This document shows, in pieces, positions 20,503-29,726 of a stretch of 64,000 nucleotides of DNA. This DNA comes from Salipiger abyssi (GTDB taxonomy: Bacteria > Pseudomonadota > Alphaproteobacteria > Rhodobacterales > Rhodobacteraceae), in contig NZ_JAEKIS010000012.1 in NCBI RefSeq assembly GCF_017311415.1, positions 105,905-169,904 on the forward strand, read 5' to 3'. Below the pieces are notes generated by a model, which did not search any database, was not told the DNA's origin, and saw only the letters and a program-made list of their open reading frames with translations. The position numbers were made by a program, and so were the translations under genes. The first letter of the stretch is position 1. Every line of letters starts with the position of its first letter.

Positions 20503-21443
20503 CGGCGTCTCCGTTTCAGGACGAGGGCGAGGAAGAGCAGCCCGCCAAAGAGCTCGACGATCACCGCCAGCGCCGACTGGCTGCCCATGAGCCGCTCGAA
20601 GACGAATTGCCCGGCGACGAGGATCAGAGCGCCGATCATCGCGGCGGCGGGCAGCAGGATCGCATGGCGGTGGCTGCCGGTGAGCTGGCGGGCGAGCGAG
20701 GCGGTGAGCAGGCCGAGAAAGGTGATCGGCCCGACCAGCGCGGTCGAGACCGAGACCATCGCCGCCATCAGCAGCAGCGTCACCAGCACCAGCCGGTCGT
20801 GATCGAGCCCAAGCCCGCGCGCGGTGCTGCGCCCGAGTGCTGCCACATCCAGCGCCGGCGCCATGCGCAGCGCGGCGGCCAGCGCGGCAAGCAGCACCAC
20901 GGCCGACACCGCGAGCTGCTGCGGATCGACCCGCCCGAAGCTTGCGAACATCGCCTGCTGGACCACCGCGAAATCCGACGGGTCCATCAGCCGCTGCACC
21001 ATCTCGGCCAGCCCGCGCAGCATCACGCCGAGGATGATGCCGGTCAGGATCATCCGGGTCACGTCGCGCGCGTCGCGGCGCAGCAGCAGGCCGAAAAGCG
21101 CGGTGGAGGCGGCGGCGAGCGCGATCACCTCCATGCCGAAACGCAGGCTGGAGGGCAGTTGCGCCAGCCCGACGCCGCCGAGCGCCAGCACCAGCAGCGT
21201 TTGCAGCAGGATGAACAGCGCGTCGAAGCCGACGAGCCCCGGCGTCAGCAGCCGGTTCGAGGCGACGGTCTGGAACAGGATCGTGGCCGCTCCGGTGGCG
21301 GCACCGACGCAGACCAGCGCGCCGAGCTTGGCGGCGCGCAGCCCGAGAATGAAGCCCATCGGCGCCCGCAATTGCCAGGCGAGGAACGCGGCGCAAAGCG
21401 CCATCAGCGCCAGCGCCAGCCAGAGCACCCGACGCTCAGCCAT
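20499..21443 (-). CDS. FecCD-family ABC permease (second permease)
   Basis: 314 residues, strongly hydrophobic throughout, with the usual length and helix density of FecCD permeases (about 8-10 membrane segments). Family-like elements include SNRLLTPGLVG in the N-terminal half and GPITFLGLL near the cytoplasmic loop that contacts the ATPase. It overlaps the neighbouring permease by 8 bases upstream and the ATPase by 4 bases downstream. It presumably forms a heterodimeric channel with the preceding permease in the inner membrane. Confidence 0.92.
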   Translation of the reverse strand: MAERRVLWLALALMALCAAFLAWQLRAPMGFILGLRAAKLGALVCVGAATGAATILFQTVASNRLLTPGLVGFDALFILLQTLLVLALGGVGLAQLPSSLRFGMEVIALAAASTALFGLLLRRDARDVTRMILTGIILGVMLRGLAEMVQRLMDPSDFAVVQQAMFASFGRVDPQQLAVSAVVLLAALAAALRMAPALDVAALGRSTARGLGLDHDRLVLVTLLLMAAMVSVSTALVGPITFLGLLTASLARQLTGSHRHAILLPAAAMIGALILVAGQFVFERLMGSQSALAVIVELFGGLLFLALVLKRRRR

Positions 21444-22371
21444 GTCGGCGCCCCGGGGCGGCGTGCAGCAGCCAGAGGAAGACGCCGGCGCCGAACACCG
21501 CGATCACGGTGGCGGCGGGGATCTCGAACGGGTAGCGGATCAGCCGCCCGATGACATCGGCAGCGAGCAGCAGCGCGCCTCCGCCGAGCGCGATCAGCGG
21601 CAGGTTGGCGCGCAGGTTGTCGCCGCGCCAGCGCGCCACGAGGTTGGGCGCCACGAGCCCGACAAAGGGAAAGGCGCCGACTGTGACCAGCACCAGCGCG
21701 GTGATCACCGAGACCACCACCAGCCCCAGCGCGCGGGTCTGCGCATAGTCGAGCCCGAGGCTGCGTGCCTGCGCCTCGCCCAGCCCCAGAATGGTGATGC
21801 GGTCGGCGATGACGTAAAGCAGCCCGGCCAGCGCGGCGATGGCCCAGAGCCATTCATAGCGCCCCTGCATCACGCCGGAGAACTCGCCCAGCCGCCAGGC
21901 ACCGAGATATTGCATGAGATCGGCGGACCACGCGGCCCAGACGCCGATGGCGCCGAGAATGCCGCCATAGACCATGCCGACGATGGGCAGCAGCATCGGG
22001 TCTTCGCGTGGCAGCCGCGCGGCCAGTGCCAGATAGCCCGCCATGCCGGCCAGCGCGCAGCCGGCGGCGATCAGCATCTTGCCCGCCACCGCAAGGCCCG
22101 GCGCCAGCAGCGTCACCGCCAGTAGCCCCAGCATCGCCGCTTCCGGCGCGCCGGTGAGCGAGGGCTCGACCAGCCGGTTCTGCACCACCTGCTGCACCAC
22201 CACCCCGGCCAGCGCCAGCCCGGCGCCCGCCAGCAGCGCCGCCGCCGTGCGGGGCAGGCGGCTCACCATCAGCAGCCAGCCCGCATCCTCGCCAAAACTC
22301 GCCGCGCCCAGCGACAGGCTGAGCGCGATGAGACCGGCAAGCGCGGCAAGCGGGAAGAGCCAGCGGCGCAA
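21436..22371 (-). CDS. FecCD-family ABC permease (first permease)
   Basis: 311 residues, multi-spanning. Family features include the N-terminal LPRTAAALLAGAGLALAG segment, NRLVEPSLTG, and GAFPFVGLVAPNLV near the C-terminal half (the ATPase-coupling helix of this family). The gene begins 6 bases after the stop of the periplasmic binding protein and overlaps the next permease by 8 bases, a tightly coupled operon. Substrate class (ferric siderophore, haem or cobalamin) is inferred from the neighbouring TonB receptor and DUF2218 gene. Confidence 0.92.
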   Translation of the reverse strand: MRRWLFPLAALAGLIALSLSLGAASFGEDAGWLLMVSRLPRTAAALLAGAGLALAGVVVQQVVQNRLVEPSLTGAPEAAMLGLLAVTLLAPGLAVAGKMLIAAGCALAGMAGYLALAARLPREDPMLLPIVGMVYGGILGAIGVWAAWSADLMQYLGAWRLGEFSGVMQGRYEWLWAIAALAGLLYVIADRITILGLGEAQARSLGLDYAQTRALGLVVVSVITALVLVTVGAFPFVGLVAPNLVARWRGDNLRANLPLIALGGGALLLAADVIGRLIRYPFEIPAATVIAVFGAGVFLWLLHAAPGRRHG

Positions 22372-22377
22372 AGGGCG

Positions 22378-23277
22378 TCAGCCTTCGTCCGGGGTGAAGG
22401 CGGCGACGATTTCGTCGAGCGTGTGCATCATCGCGCCCGCGCCGCCGCCGGCGATATAGAGCGGGGCCGCGTCGAGATAGACGATATGGCCCTGCTGCGC
22501 CGCCTTGGTGCGGGCGACAAGCGGGTTGTCGAGCGTCGCGGCGGCGGCTTCGCCCTCGGCGCCGATGGCGGCGCCCCGGTCGATCACCAGCAGCCAGTCG
22601 GGATCGGTCTCGGCGAGGAACTCGAAGGAAACCGCCTGACCGTGCGATTCAGAGCTGAGGCCTGGATGCGCCTCGGGCAGATCCAGCGCGCCATGCAGCC
22701 AGCCGAACCTGCTGTCGGCGCCAAAGGCCGAGATCTTGCCGCCATTGGTCAGCAGGATCAGCGCGTTGCCCTTGCCGGCGACGGTCTCGCGCGCCTCGGC
22801 GAGCTTGGCGTCGAGCGCGGCGCTGAGCTCGGTGGCGGCGTCCTGCCGCCCGAAGATCTCGCCATAGGCGTCGATGCGCGCCTTGGCCTGTTCGACCATG
22901 CCGTCGCCCCAGATCGTCATGTCGATCACCGGCGCGATCTGTTCCAGCGCTTCGGCCTGGGCGGAAGAGCGTCCACCCACGACGATCAGGTCGGGCTGCA
23001 TCACCGCCAGCGTCTCGAAATCCGGCTGGAACAGGGTGCCGACGGGCTCGGCCCCCTCGGTCGCGGCCTCCAGCCGGTCGATATAGAGCGGCTGCGGCAC
23101 CCCTGCGATGGGCTGACCGAGCGCCGAGATCGTGTCGATGGCGGCAACGTCGAACACGGCGACGGTCTCGGGGGAGGCGGGCACCTCGGCGGTTCCGGTG
23201 GCGGTTTCGACACTGACGGTGTCGGCGGAGGCGGCGCTGGCGCAGGCCAGCAGTCCCGCGATCAGGAGGGTACGCAT
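22378..23277 (-). CDS. Periplasmic iron-complex (siderophore/haem-type) binding protein
   Basis: 299 residues with a short signal peptide (about 1-18, ending ASAASA). It has the two-lobed FepB/CeuE/HmuT fold: an N-lobe with AIDTISALGQPIAGVP and QPDLIVVGGRSS, a connecting long helix, and a C-lobe with DPDWLLVIDRG. It delivers ligand to the FecCD permeases encoded immediately downstream. It is the first gene of the minus-strand operon and is divergent from DUF2218 across 138 bases that contain a candidate RirA-type site. Haem versus siderophore cannot be decided from the binding-site residues by eye. Confidence 0.9.
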   Translation of the reverse strand: MRTLLIAGLLACASAASADTVSVETATGTAEVPASPETVAVFDVAAIDTISALGQPIAGVPQPLYIDRLEAATEGAEPVGTLFQPDFETLAVMQPDLIVVGGRSSAQAEALEQIAPVIDMTIWGDGMVEQAKARIDAYGEIFGRQDAATELSAALDAKLAEARETVAGKGNALILLTNGGKISAFGADSRFGWLHGALDLPEAHPGLSSESHGQAVSFEFLAETDPDWLLVIDRGAAIGAEGEAAAATLDNPLVARTKAAQQGHIVYLDAAPLYIAGGGAGAMMHTLDEIVAAFTPDEG

Positions 23278-23383
23278 CTGTAAGATCCCGGTCGGAAATG
23301 GGCGCGTGGCATGGCGGATCGCCGGCTTCGCAGAACTATTTTGCTAGATAGCGGATTGTTCTTTGCGCCTGCAATGCATAATC

Positions 23384-23398
23384 TGACATAAACAATCA
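23384..23398. promoter_or_regulatory. Candidate RirA-type iron box (TGA-N9-TCA)
   Basis: A perfect TGA-N9-TCA element lies in the 138-base divergent region between the iron binding-protein operon and the DUF2218 gene, 18 bases before the latter's ATG. TGA-N9-TCA is the reported core of RirA-type iron-responsive operators in alphaproteobacteria. A six-base match in so short a region can arise by chance, so this is only a candidate. Confidence 0.35.
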
Positions 23399-23415
23399 AC
23401 TTTTGGAGCGCAGCC

Positions 23416-23706
23416 ATGCCCCTGCACGAGACCGGCACTTTCCAGACGTCCAACGCGTCGAAATATCTTCAACAGCTCTGCAAGCATTTCGCCCACAAGA
23501 TCGAGGTGGAGTATGACGAAACCTCGGCCCGTATGGCGCTGCCGACCGGGCCGGCGACGCTGAGCGCTTCCGGCGAGGCGCTGCGGGCAGAGATCAGCGC
23601 GGAGAGCGATGAGGGGCTGGAGCGCGCCCGTGGCATCATCGACAAGCATCTGGAGCGCTTCGCCTTTCGCGAAGAGTTCACCGGGATGGCCTGGGCGGCG
23701 GCCTGA
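23416..23706 (+). CDS. DUF2218 family protein
   Basis: 96 residues, soluble, no signal peptide. The length and pattern fit DUF2218: an N-terminal TSNASKYLQQLCKHF segment, a central beta region (EYDETSARMALPTG), then ERARGIIDKHLERFAFRE. GGAG lies 10 bases before the ATG. Members of this family often sit beside siderophore and TonB receptor genes; their biochemical role is unknown. Here the gene is divergent from the iron ABC operon and convergent with the TonB receptor, with a bidirectional terminator between them. Confidence 0.88.
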   Translation: MPLHETGTFQTSNASKYLQQLCKHFAHKIEVEYDETSARMALPTGPATLSASGEALRAEISAESDEGLERARGIIDKHLERFAFREEFTGMAWAAA

Positions 23707-23746
23707 CGCAGGGTCGTCACGACCTGCAAAGCAGTTGTGCAAGAAA

Positions 23747-23776
23747 AAAAGAGCGGGCATCGCTGCCCGCTCTTTT
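23747..23776. terminator. Bidirectional intrinsic terminator
   Basis: A perfect 13-base inverted repeat (AAAAGAGCGGGCA / TGCCCGCTCTTTT) with a four-base TCGC loop, flanked by A-runs and T-runs. It lies between the convergent DUF2218 gene (+) and TonB receptor gene (-) and can end transcription in both directions. Confidence 0.93.
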
Positions 23777-23800
23777 CGTTTTCAGCGCTCTGCGTGCTAT

Positions 23801-25729
23801 TCAGAACCGCATTTTAGCCGTGACAAGGAAGGTACGGCCCGGCTCCGTCAGCGGCACGACCGTGCCGGTTGAATCGAGCCCGTCCGAGCTGCGGCTGGCA
23901 TAGGTTTCGTCAAACACATTCCGGATATCGAGCCGCAGTTCGAGATTGTCGAACCCTCTCGGCGTGTAGCTTGTGTAGAGGTTCAGCACCTCATAGCCCG
24001 GCAGGTCGGGATCGGTATCGCTGTTTTCCAGCGCAATCTCGGCGCTGCCGCCGACGCGCCAGTTGTCGTAGATGTCATAGCCCGCCTCCAGCGCCATGAT
24101 GCTGCCCACCGGGCGGCCGATATAATAGGCGGTGGTGCCGACCGTGTCGTCGTCGAGCTCCACATCGGCATAGGTGTAGTTCAGCTTGGCAAAGCCGCGC
24201 GTGCCGGTGTAGCTGACCGACCCGTCAAACCCGCGCGAGACCATATCCGCCTGTGCGCCCCGGTCGCCGCCATCGGGCAGCACAGCGGTGATGTCGCTGA
24301 TTTCGGTGTGGAACAGCGCGCCGCTGACCGCCCAGGGGCCGGCCTCATATCGCAGTCCCAGCCGCGCGGCATTGGCGCGGGAGGCTTCGAAATCGTCATA
24401 GGTCCAGGGCGTGCGGAAATCGACCAGCGCCGCCTCGCCCAGGGCGAAGCCGCCCCAGGTGGAGGCCAGCCCCGCGTTCAGCGTCAGGCTGTCGGTCAGC
24501 ACCACGTCGACGGCGCCGTTGACGCTGAAACCGCCATCCTCGAAATCGCTGCCATCGGCGCCTTCGAACCACTGATAGTCGTAGCGCGCGCCGTAGCTCA
24601 CCGAGACGCGGTCGCTGATATCCTGCCGCGCCTGAGCGAACAGGCCGACATTGAAGCGGCTCTCGTCGCCATCGGCGCCCTCGGTCGCCTCGGCGCTCTC
24701 GTCGAAGAAATCGAGGCCAGCGGTCAGTGTGCCGTTGGCCAGCTGCCATTCGTTCTTTGCAGTGCCCGACAGGCTGGTGTTGATCCCGGAATTGCTGCCG
24801 ACATCGACCTCCTGCTCGTTATAGGTCAGCTGCGCGGTGGGCGCGAACCAGCTCTCCGGCGCCTCGTCGGTATAGGTCAGCGTGTAAGAGCTGCGGCGGG
24901 CGTAGCCGTCGATGATTTCGGTCGGTCGGCCGGGGCTTGTCAGACCGGCGAAATCGGCACGGATAAAGCCGCCCTGCGAGGCGCGTGCGCCGGTGTCCTC
25001 GGTTTGCGAGGCCGAGAAGGAGAGGCGTTTGCCGGTCTCGGAGGTGAAGGCCAGCTTGAGCATGTAATCGTCCAGCTTGGCGCCGGTGCCGTCGATGCTG
25101 TCGCCATCGCCGTCCTCGTAATCGTCGCCCTCCTGGCTGGTCGTGCTCAGCAGCCATTCGAAACCGCCCTGCTGGCCAAAGAGCGACAGGGTGCTGCGCA
25201 GCCCCGTGCCGTTGTTGCCGCCGCTGAGGGTGACGATGCCGCCAAAGGGATCGCCCGGTTCGAGCAGGTCGCGCGCATCCTTTGTGGTATAGGCCAGCGC
25301 GCCGCCAAGCGCGCCGGGGCCCGCATCTGCGGGGGCGAGCCCTTCGCTCACCTCGACCGATTTCAGCAGCGACGGGTCGAGCAGCACATTGCCGGTGTGG
25401 TGAAAGGCGCCCTTGTTCTGGCGCGCGCCGTCGATGGTGACCGACAGCAGCGATTCCTCGATACCGTTTACCATGACCTTTTGCGCCATGGCCGAGCCGC
25501 CGCTCACGGTGACAGAGGATTCGCCGGCGAACACGTCTTTCACCGTGGCCGGGTTGCGCGCTTCCAGCTCTTCCTCGGTGATTTCGTCGTTGCCGAGCAG
25601 GTTCTGTGCCGCCACGCCCTCGATGCGCAGCGTGCCGAGAAACAGCGGGTCGGTCTCTTGCGCCATGGCGGCGCCTCCGGCGCAGAACGCCGTCGTCAGG
25701 AGCAGCAGCCCCCGTGTCGTCTGGTTCAT
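23801..25729 (-). CDS. TonB-dependent outer-membrane receptor, haemoglobin/transferrin-like type
   Basis: 642 residues from the ATG at 25729; an ATG 8 codons upstream would place extra residues ahead of a clear signal peptide (ending GGAAMAQ), so the internal start is preferred. A plug domain covers about 35-160 (KDVFAGESSVTVSGG; VTIDGARQNKG; ADAGPGALGGALAYTT). A 22-strand-type barrel follows and ends in LVTAKMRF with the terminal Phe expected for outer-membrane assembly. The plug resembles haem/haemoglobin receptors more than classical siderophore receptors, so haem or an iron chelate is the likely cargo. It converges on DUF2218 and probably works with the adjacent ABC importer. Confidence 0.88.
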   Translation of the reverse strand: MNQTTRGLLLLTTAFCAGGAAMAQETDPLFLGTLRIEGVAAQNLLGNDEITEEELEARNPATVKDVFAGESSVTVSGGSAMAQKVMVNGIEESLLSVTIDGARQNKGAFHHTGNVLLDPSLLKSVEVSEGLAPADAGPGALGGALAYTTKDARDLLEPGDPFGGIVTLSGGNNGTGLRSTLSLFGQQGGFEWLLSTTSQEGDDYEDGDGDSIDGTGAKLDDYMLKLAFTSETGKRLSFSASQTEDTGARASQGGFIRADFAGLTSPGRPTEIIDGYARRSSYTLTYTDEAPESWFAPTAQLTYNEQEVDVGSNSGINTSLSGTAKNEWQLANGTLTAGLDFFDESAEATEGADGDESRFNVGLFAQARQDISDRVSVSYGARYDYQWFEGADGSDFEDGGFSVNGAVDVVLTDSLTLNAGLASTWGGFALGEAALVDFRTPWTYDDFEASRANAARLGLRYEAGPWAVSGALFHTEISDITAVLPDGGDRGAQADMVSRGFDGSVSYTGTRGFAKLNYTYADVELDDDTVGTTAYYIGRPVGSIMALEAGYDIYDNWRVGGSAEIALENSDTDPDLPGYEVLNLYTSYTPRGFDNLELRLDIRNVFDETYASRSSDGLDSTGTVVPLTEPGRTFLVTAKMRF

Positions 25730-25878
25730 TGGAATGTCCCCGGTTTGTGACATGCCGCGCTTGCTGGATGGCGCCTCACGGGGGTGCGGGGACGGCTTTC
25801 TGGCGTCATGATGCGGCTTGCGGAACCGGGTATCTTACAAAAAGACTCGGGTCAACGTCAGGCTGTACGGTTTGCGCC

Positions 25879-27321
25879 TCAGCGTGCCAGGCCGAGCAGC
25901 CCCTCCACGTCGAGATGTGCTTCCATATGTTCGGCCAGCGCATCAAGCACTTGCTCGACTGCGGCGTCGTAGCGGCCCGCTGCCTGCACATCGAACCCCG
26001 CCAGCCAGGCAGCGCGAAAGGCGTCGTCGCGGAACATGCCGTGCAGGTAGCTGCCGCAGACCCTGCCATCTGCGCTGACGGCGCCCTCGGGCCGGGTCTC
26101 GACCGTGGCAAAGGGCCGCGCCCGGTCGGGCCCGTCGCTGCGGCCGATATGAATCTCATAGCCGTGAAACCCTGTGCCGGTGGCGGCATGCACCGCCCGG
26201 GTTTCCGTCAGCCGCTTGTCGCCAGTCATCACCGTGTCGATCTCCAGCAGGCCGAGCCCGGGATCGGTGCCCGGCGCGCCTTCGATCCCGTCGGGATCGG
26301 CGACGCTGCGCCCGAGCATCTGATAGCCGCCGCAGATCCCCAGCACATGGCCGCCGCGCCGGATATGCGCTGCAAGGTCCACATCCCAGCCCTGCGCGCG
26401 CAGAAACGCCAGATCGCCCCGGGTGGATTTGCTGCCGGGCAGGATCACCACATCCGCATCGCCCGGGATCGCACGACCCGGGCCGAGCATGGTGAGCCGC
26501 ACACCGTCTTCCTGCGCCAGCGGGTCGAGATCGTCGAAATTCGCGATCCGCGACAGCGCGAGGCAGACCACATGCAGCCCGCCGCTGCGCTCCGGCGCGC
26601 CGATGTCGAGCGCGTCCTCGGCGGGCAGCTTCCACGCATCGGGAAACCATGGCAGCACGCCGAAGCCGGGCCAGCCGGTGCGGTCGACGATCAGCGCATA
26701 GCCGTCGTCGAAGAGGCGGGGATCGCCCCGGAACCGGTTGACCAGGAAGCCGGCGATCATCGCGTTGTCTTCCTCGGAGAGCACCGCCTGCGTGCCGACG
26801 ATCTGCGCGATCACGCCGCCCCGGTCGATATCGCCGGCCAGCACCACTGGCACATCCGCCGCGCAGGCAAAGCCCATATTGGCGATGTCATTGCGGCGCA
26901 GATTGACCTCGGCGGGGCTGCCGGCGCCCTCCACGATCACCAGATCATGGGCCGCGCGCAGCCGGGCAAAGCTCTCCTGCACCGCCGCCATCAGACGCGG
27001 TTTCAGTTGCGGATAGTCGCGCGCCCGGGTCGAGGTCAGGCGCTTGCCCTGCACCACGACCTGCGCGCCGGTATCGGTTTCGGGTTTCAGCAGCACCGGG
27101 TTCATATCCGTGTGCAGCGGCAGTCCGCAGGCCAGCGCCTGCAACGCCTGGGCGCGACCGATCTCGCCGCCATCGGCGGTGACGGCGGCGTTGTTGGACA
27201 TGTTCTGCGGCTTGAACGGCGCCACCGAAAGCCCGCGCCGCCGTGCCGCGCGGCAGAGCCCGGCCACCAGCAGAGACTTTCCCACGTTCGAGCCGGTGCC
27301 CTGAATCATCAGCGCGGTCAT
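25879..27321 (-). CDS. cobQ: Cobyric acid synthase
   Basis: 480 residues, the usual CobQ length. The N-terminal P-loop amidoligase domain has GTGSNVGKS (8-16) and KPQNMSNNA. The C-terminal class I glutamine amidotransferase domain has the nucleophile Cys in [10 protein letters not shown] and the catalytic His in SYLHGMF. CobQ performs the four glutamine-dependent amidations at positions b, d, e and g of adenosylcobyrinic acid a,c-diamide in cobalamin synthesis. It ends 150 bases before the TonB receptor start and begins 7 bases after the mur stop on the same strand. No other cobalamin gene and no B12 riboswitch core was found nearby. Confidence 0.96.
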   Translation of the reverse strand: MTALMIQGTGSNVGKSLLVAGLCRAARRRGLSVAPFKPQNMSNNAAVTADGGEIGRAQALQALACGLPLHTDMNPVLLKPETDTGAQVVVQGKRLTSTRARDYPQLKPRLMAAVQESFARLRAAHDLVIVEGAGSPAEVNLRRNDIANMGFACAADVPVVLAGDIDRGGVIAQIVGTQAVLSEEDNAMIAGFLVNRFRGDPRLFDDGYALIVDRTGWPGFGVLPWFPDAWKLPAEDALDIGAPERSGGLHVVCLALSRIANFDDLDPLAQEDGVRLTMLGPGRAIPGDADVVILPGSKSTRGDLAFLRAQGWDVDLAAHIRRGGHVLGICGGYQMLGRSVADPDGIEGAPGTDPGLGLLEIDTVMTGDKRLTETRAVHAATGTGFHGYEIHIGRSDGPDRARPFATVETRPEGAVSADGRVCGSYLHGMFRDDAFRAAWLAGFDVQAAGRYDAAVEQVLDALAEHMEAHLDVEGLLGLAR

Positions 27322-27328
27322 CGGGGGC

Positions 27329-27751
27329 CTAGCTCACCGGCTTCTTGCGGGCGCGGATCAGCGTGTGCTGGTGGACGATCTCGTAGCCCAGCCGCGCCAC
27401 CAGCTCCTGACGCAGCCGGTTGATCTCTGCGCTGTCGATCTCGATCACCTCGCCGGTGTCGATATCGACCATGTGGTCGTGCTCGGAAACCGGCATGATC
27501 TCGAACCGCGCCGGCTCGTTCTCGAAGCTCAGCCGCCGGATCAGCCCGGCCTCTTCCAGAGCCGCGAGCGTGCGGTAGACCGTGGCGAAGGAGACCGAGC
27601 CGTCGATCTCCTTGGCGCGGGTAAAGACCTCGTCGGCATTGGGATGGTCCTGCGCCTCCATCAGAATCGACAGAACGCTCATGCGTTGCTGGGTGACCCG
27701 CAGCCCCGCCGCGCGCAGCGCGTCGGCAAATTCCGTCGTTTCCGCGTTCAT
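27329..27751 (-). CDS. mur: Fur-family metal-responsive regulator, Mur type
   Basis: 140 residues. The winged-helix DNA-binding domain includes [14 protein letters not shown] and [18 protein letters not shown] (recognition helix). The dimer/metal region has [18 protein letters not shown]. The CxxC structural zinc motif of classical Fur is absent, as in alphaproteobacterial Mur/Fur proteins that sense manganese or iron. The gene is divergent from sitABCD, an arrangement known from Rhodobacteraceae in which Mur represses the manganese importer. It precedes cobQ by 7 bases. Telling Mur from Fur relies mainly on this context. Confidence 0.85.
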   Translation of the reverse strand: MNAETTEFADALRAAGLRVTQQRMSVLSILMEAQDHPNADEVFTRAKEIDGSVSFATVYRTLAALEEAGLIRRLSFENEPARFEIMPVSEHDHMVDIDTGEVIEIDSAEINRLRQELVARLGYEIVHQHTLIRARKKPVS

Positions 27752-27853
27752 CCGATCCGCCCATCCGTGAAGTGAGCCCCTTGGTATCGCCGGCGGGAGA
27801 GGCTTGCAAGAATTTGAACCTGCGACTGCGTCTCATTTACGTGCTTGACAGGT

Positions 27854-27872
27854 GAGAATGGTTCGCATTTAC
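27854..27872. promoter_or_regulatory. Candidate Mur/Fur operator upstream of sitA
   Basis: A 19-base element matching 12 of 19 positions of the classical Fur consensus, with the inner AATG and CATT half-sites conserved. It lies 26 bases upstream of the sitA ATG inside the mur-sitA divergent region, where a Mur box is expected. A related TCTCATTTAC segment lies about 20 bases further upstream. Confidence 0.5.
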
Positions 27873-27898
27873 ATGACGCAAATCTGAAAGGAGAGCCC

Positions 27899-28801
27899 AT
27901 GCACGCGATTCCGATGCGCCTTGCCGCCGCCGTCCTTCTCGGTCTCTGCTCCGCGCAGGCTGCTCTGGCGGCGGAGAAGATGAAGGTCGTGACCACCTTC
28001 ACCGTGCTTGCCGACATGGCGCAGAACGTGGCGGGCGATGCGGCGGAGGTGGTCTCGATCACCAAGCCGGGGGCCGAGATCCACGGCTACGAGCCGACGC
28101 CACGCGATCTGTTCCGCGCCCATGGCGCCGACCTGATCCTGTGGAACGGGCTCAATCTGGAGCTGTGGTTCGCACAGTTTCTCGACAATCTCGGCGATAT
28201 CCCCTCGGTGACGCTCTCCGAGGGCATCGACCCGATCGCCATCGGGTCCGGCAGCTATGAGGGCAAGCCCAACCCGCATGCCTGGATGGGGCTGGATAAT
28301 GCGCTGATCTATATCGACAATATCGCGGCTGCCTTTGCCGAGTACGATCCGGAGAATGCCGCGACCTACGCGCAGAACGCCGAGGACTACAAACAGGCCC
28401 TGCGCGACACGCTGGAGCCGCTGCGCGACGAGATTGCACAGATCCCCGAGCCGCAGCGCTGGCTGGTGACCTGCGAAGGCGCGTTCAGCTATCTGGCGCG
28501 GGATTTCGACATGCAGGAGCTCTACCTCTGGCCGATGAATGCCGACCAGATGGGCACGCCCCGGCAGGTGCAGACCGTGATCGACAGCGTCGAGGCGCAT
28601 GACATTCCGGCGGTTTTCTGCGAAAGCACGGTCAACACGGCGCCCGCCGAACAGGTCGCCCGCGAGACCGGCGCGGCCTATGGCGGGGTGCTCTATGTCG
28701 ACTCCCTGTCGGAGCCCGGCGGCCTGGTGCCCAGCTATCTCGACCTGCTGCGGGTGACCTCCGAGACCATCGCGCGCGGCCTGAGCGGAACCGGCGAGTG
28801 A
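27899..28801 (+). CDS. sitA: Manganese/iron ABC importer, periplasmic binding protein
   Basis: 300 residues from the ATG at 27899, chosen because GAAAGGAGAG lies just upstream and a clean signal peptide (1-25, ending AALAA) starts there; a longer frame from 27845 would bury it. It is a cluster A-I metal-binding protein of the PsaA/MntC/SitA type. Predicted ligands are His62 (EIHGYEP), His127 (NPHAWMG), Glu193 (TCEGAFSY) and Asp268 (YVDSLS). This His-His-Glu-Asp set is typical for Mn/Fe rather than the His-rich zinc set of ZnuA, and no His-rich loop is present. First gene of sitABCD. Confidence 0.94.
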   Translation: MHAIPMRLAAAVLLGLCSAQAALAAEKMKVVTTFTVLADMAQNVAGDAAEVVSITKPGAEIHGYEPTPRDLFRAHGADLILWNGLNLELWFAQFLDNLGDIPSVTLSEGIDPIAIGSGSYEGKPNPHAWMGLDNALIYIDNIAAAFAEYDPENAATYAQNAEDYKQALRDTLEPLRDEIAQIPEPQRWLVTCEGAFSYLARDFDMQELYLWPMNADQMGTPRQVQTVIDSVEAHDIPAVFCESTVNTAPAEQVARETGAAYGGVLYVDSLSEPGGLVPSYLDLLRVTSETIARGLSGTGE

Positions 28802-28808
28802 GCGCGCC

Positions 28809-29726
28809 ATGACCACAGCCGGAAGGATGCCAGAGATGATCCAGCGATCCGATCCCGCCGAGCACGCGCAGGCGCCGGACGAGGGGTTATGGGCCCGCGA
28901 CGTGACGGTGACCTACCGCAACGGCCACACCGCGCTGCGCCGCGCCAGCTTTGCGGTGCCGCGCGGCAGCGTGACCGCGCTGGTAGGGGTGAACGGCGCC
29001 GGGAAATCGACGCTCTTCAAGGCGATCATGGGGTTTGTGCCCGTCGCACAGGGCGAGATTCGGCTGCTGGGCCACACCGTCAAACAGGCGCTGAAACGCA
29101 ACCTCGTCGCCTATGTGCCGCAGGCCGAAGAGGTGGACTGGTCCTTTCCGGTGCTGGTCGAGGACGTGGTCATGATGGGGCGCTACGGCCATATGGGCTT
29201 TCTGCGCCGCCCGAGCCGGGCCGACCGCGACGCCGTCGAGACCGCGCTGCGCCGGGTCAATATGCTGGAGTTCCGTCACCGCCAGATCGGCGAGCTGTCG
29301 GGCGGGCAGAAAAAGCGCGTCTTCCTGGCACGGGCGCTGGCGCAGGATGGGCAGATCATCCTGCTCGACGAACCCTTTACCGGCGTCGACGTGACCACCG
29401 AGGAGCAGATCATCGCGCTGTTGCGCGAGCTGCGCGAGGAGGGGCGGGTGATGCTGGTCTCGACCCACAATCTGGGCTCGGTGCCGGAGTTCTGCGACCG
29501 CACGGTTCTGGTCAAGGGCACGGTGCTCGACCACGGCCCGACCGCGCGCGTCTTTAACCGCGAGAACCTCGAACGCGCCTTTGGCGGGGTGCTGCGGCAT
29601 TTCACCCTTGGCGGTGGCGATCTGCATCAGGACGACGACGCGCGCCGCGTGACGATCCTCACCGATGACGAGCGCCCGCTGGTGCAATACGGCGACGAGA
29701 CCCGCGTGCGCGGAGAGGAGCAGTGA
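28809..29726 (+). CDS. sitB: Manganese/iron ABC importer, ATP-binding protein
   Basis: 305 residues from the ATG at 28809; an ATG at 28836, preceded at about 9 bases by GGAAGG, may be the true start. Walker A is GVNGAGKS, the Q-loop is [12 protein letters not shown] (a form common in metal-type ABC ATPases), the signature LSGGQ, and Walker [13 protein letters not shown]. The C-terminus is extended about 40 residues beyond the nucleotide-binding core. It starts 7 bases after sitA and its stop overlaps sitC by four bases. Confidence 0.94.
   Translation: MTTAGRMPEMIQRSDPAEHAQAPDEGLWARDVTVTYRNGHTALRRASFAVPRGSVTALVGVNGAGKSTLFKAIMGFVPVAQGEIRLLGHTVKQALKRNLVAYVPQAEEVDWSFPVLVEDVVMMGRYGHMGFLRRPSRADRDAVETALRRVNMLEFRHRQIGELSGGQKKRVFLARALAQDGQIILLDEPFTGVDVTTEEQIIALLRELREEGRVMLVSTHNLGSVPEFCDRTVLVKGTVLDHGPTARVFNRENLERAFGGVLRHFTLGGGDLHQDDDARRVTILTDDERPLVQYGDETRVRGEEQ

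Noticed and set aside
25730..25878. Possible cobalamin riboswitch between cobQ and the TonB receptor
   Set aside because: No B12-box core was recognised and the region is too short; cobQ is also downstream-facing relative to it.
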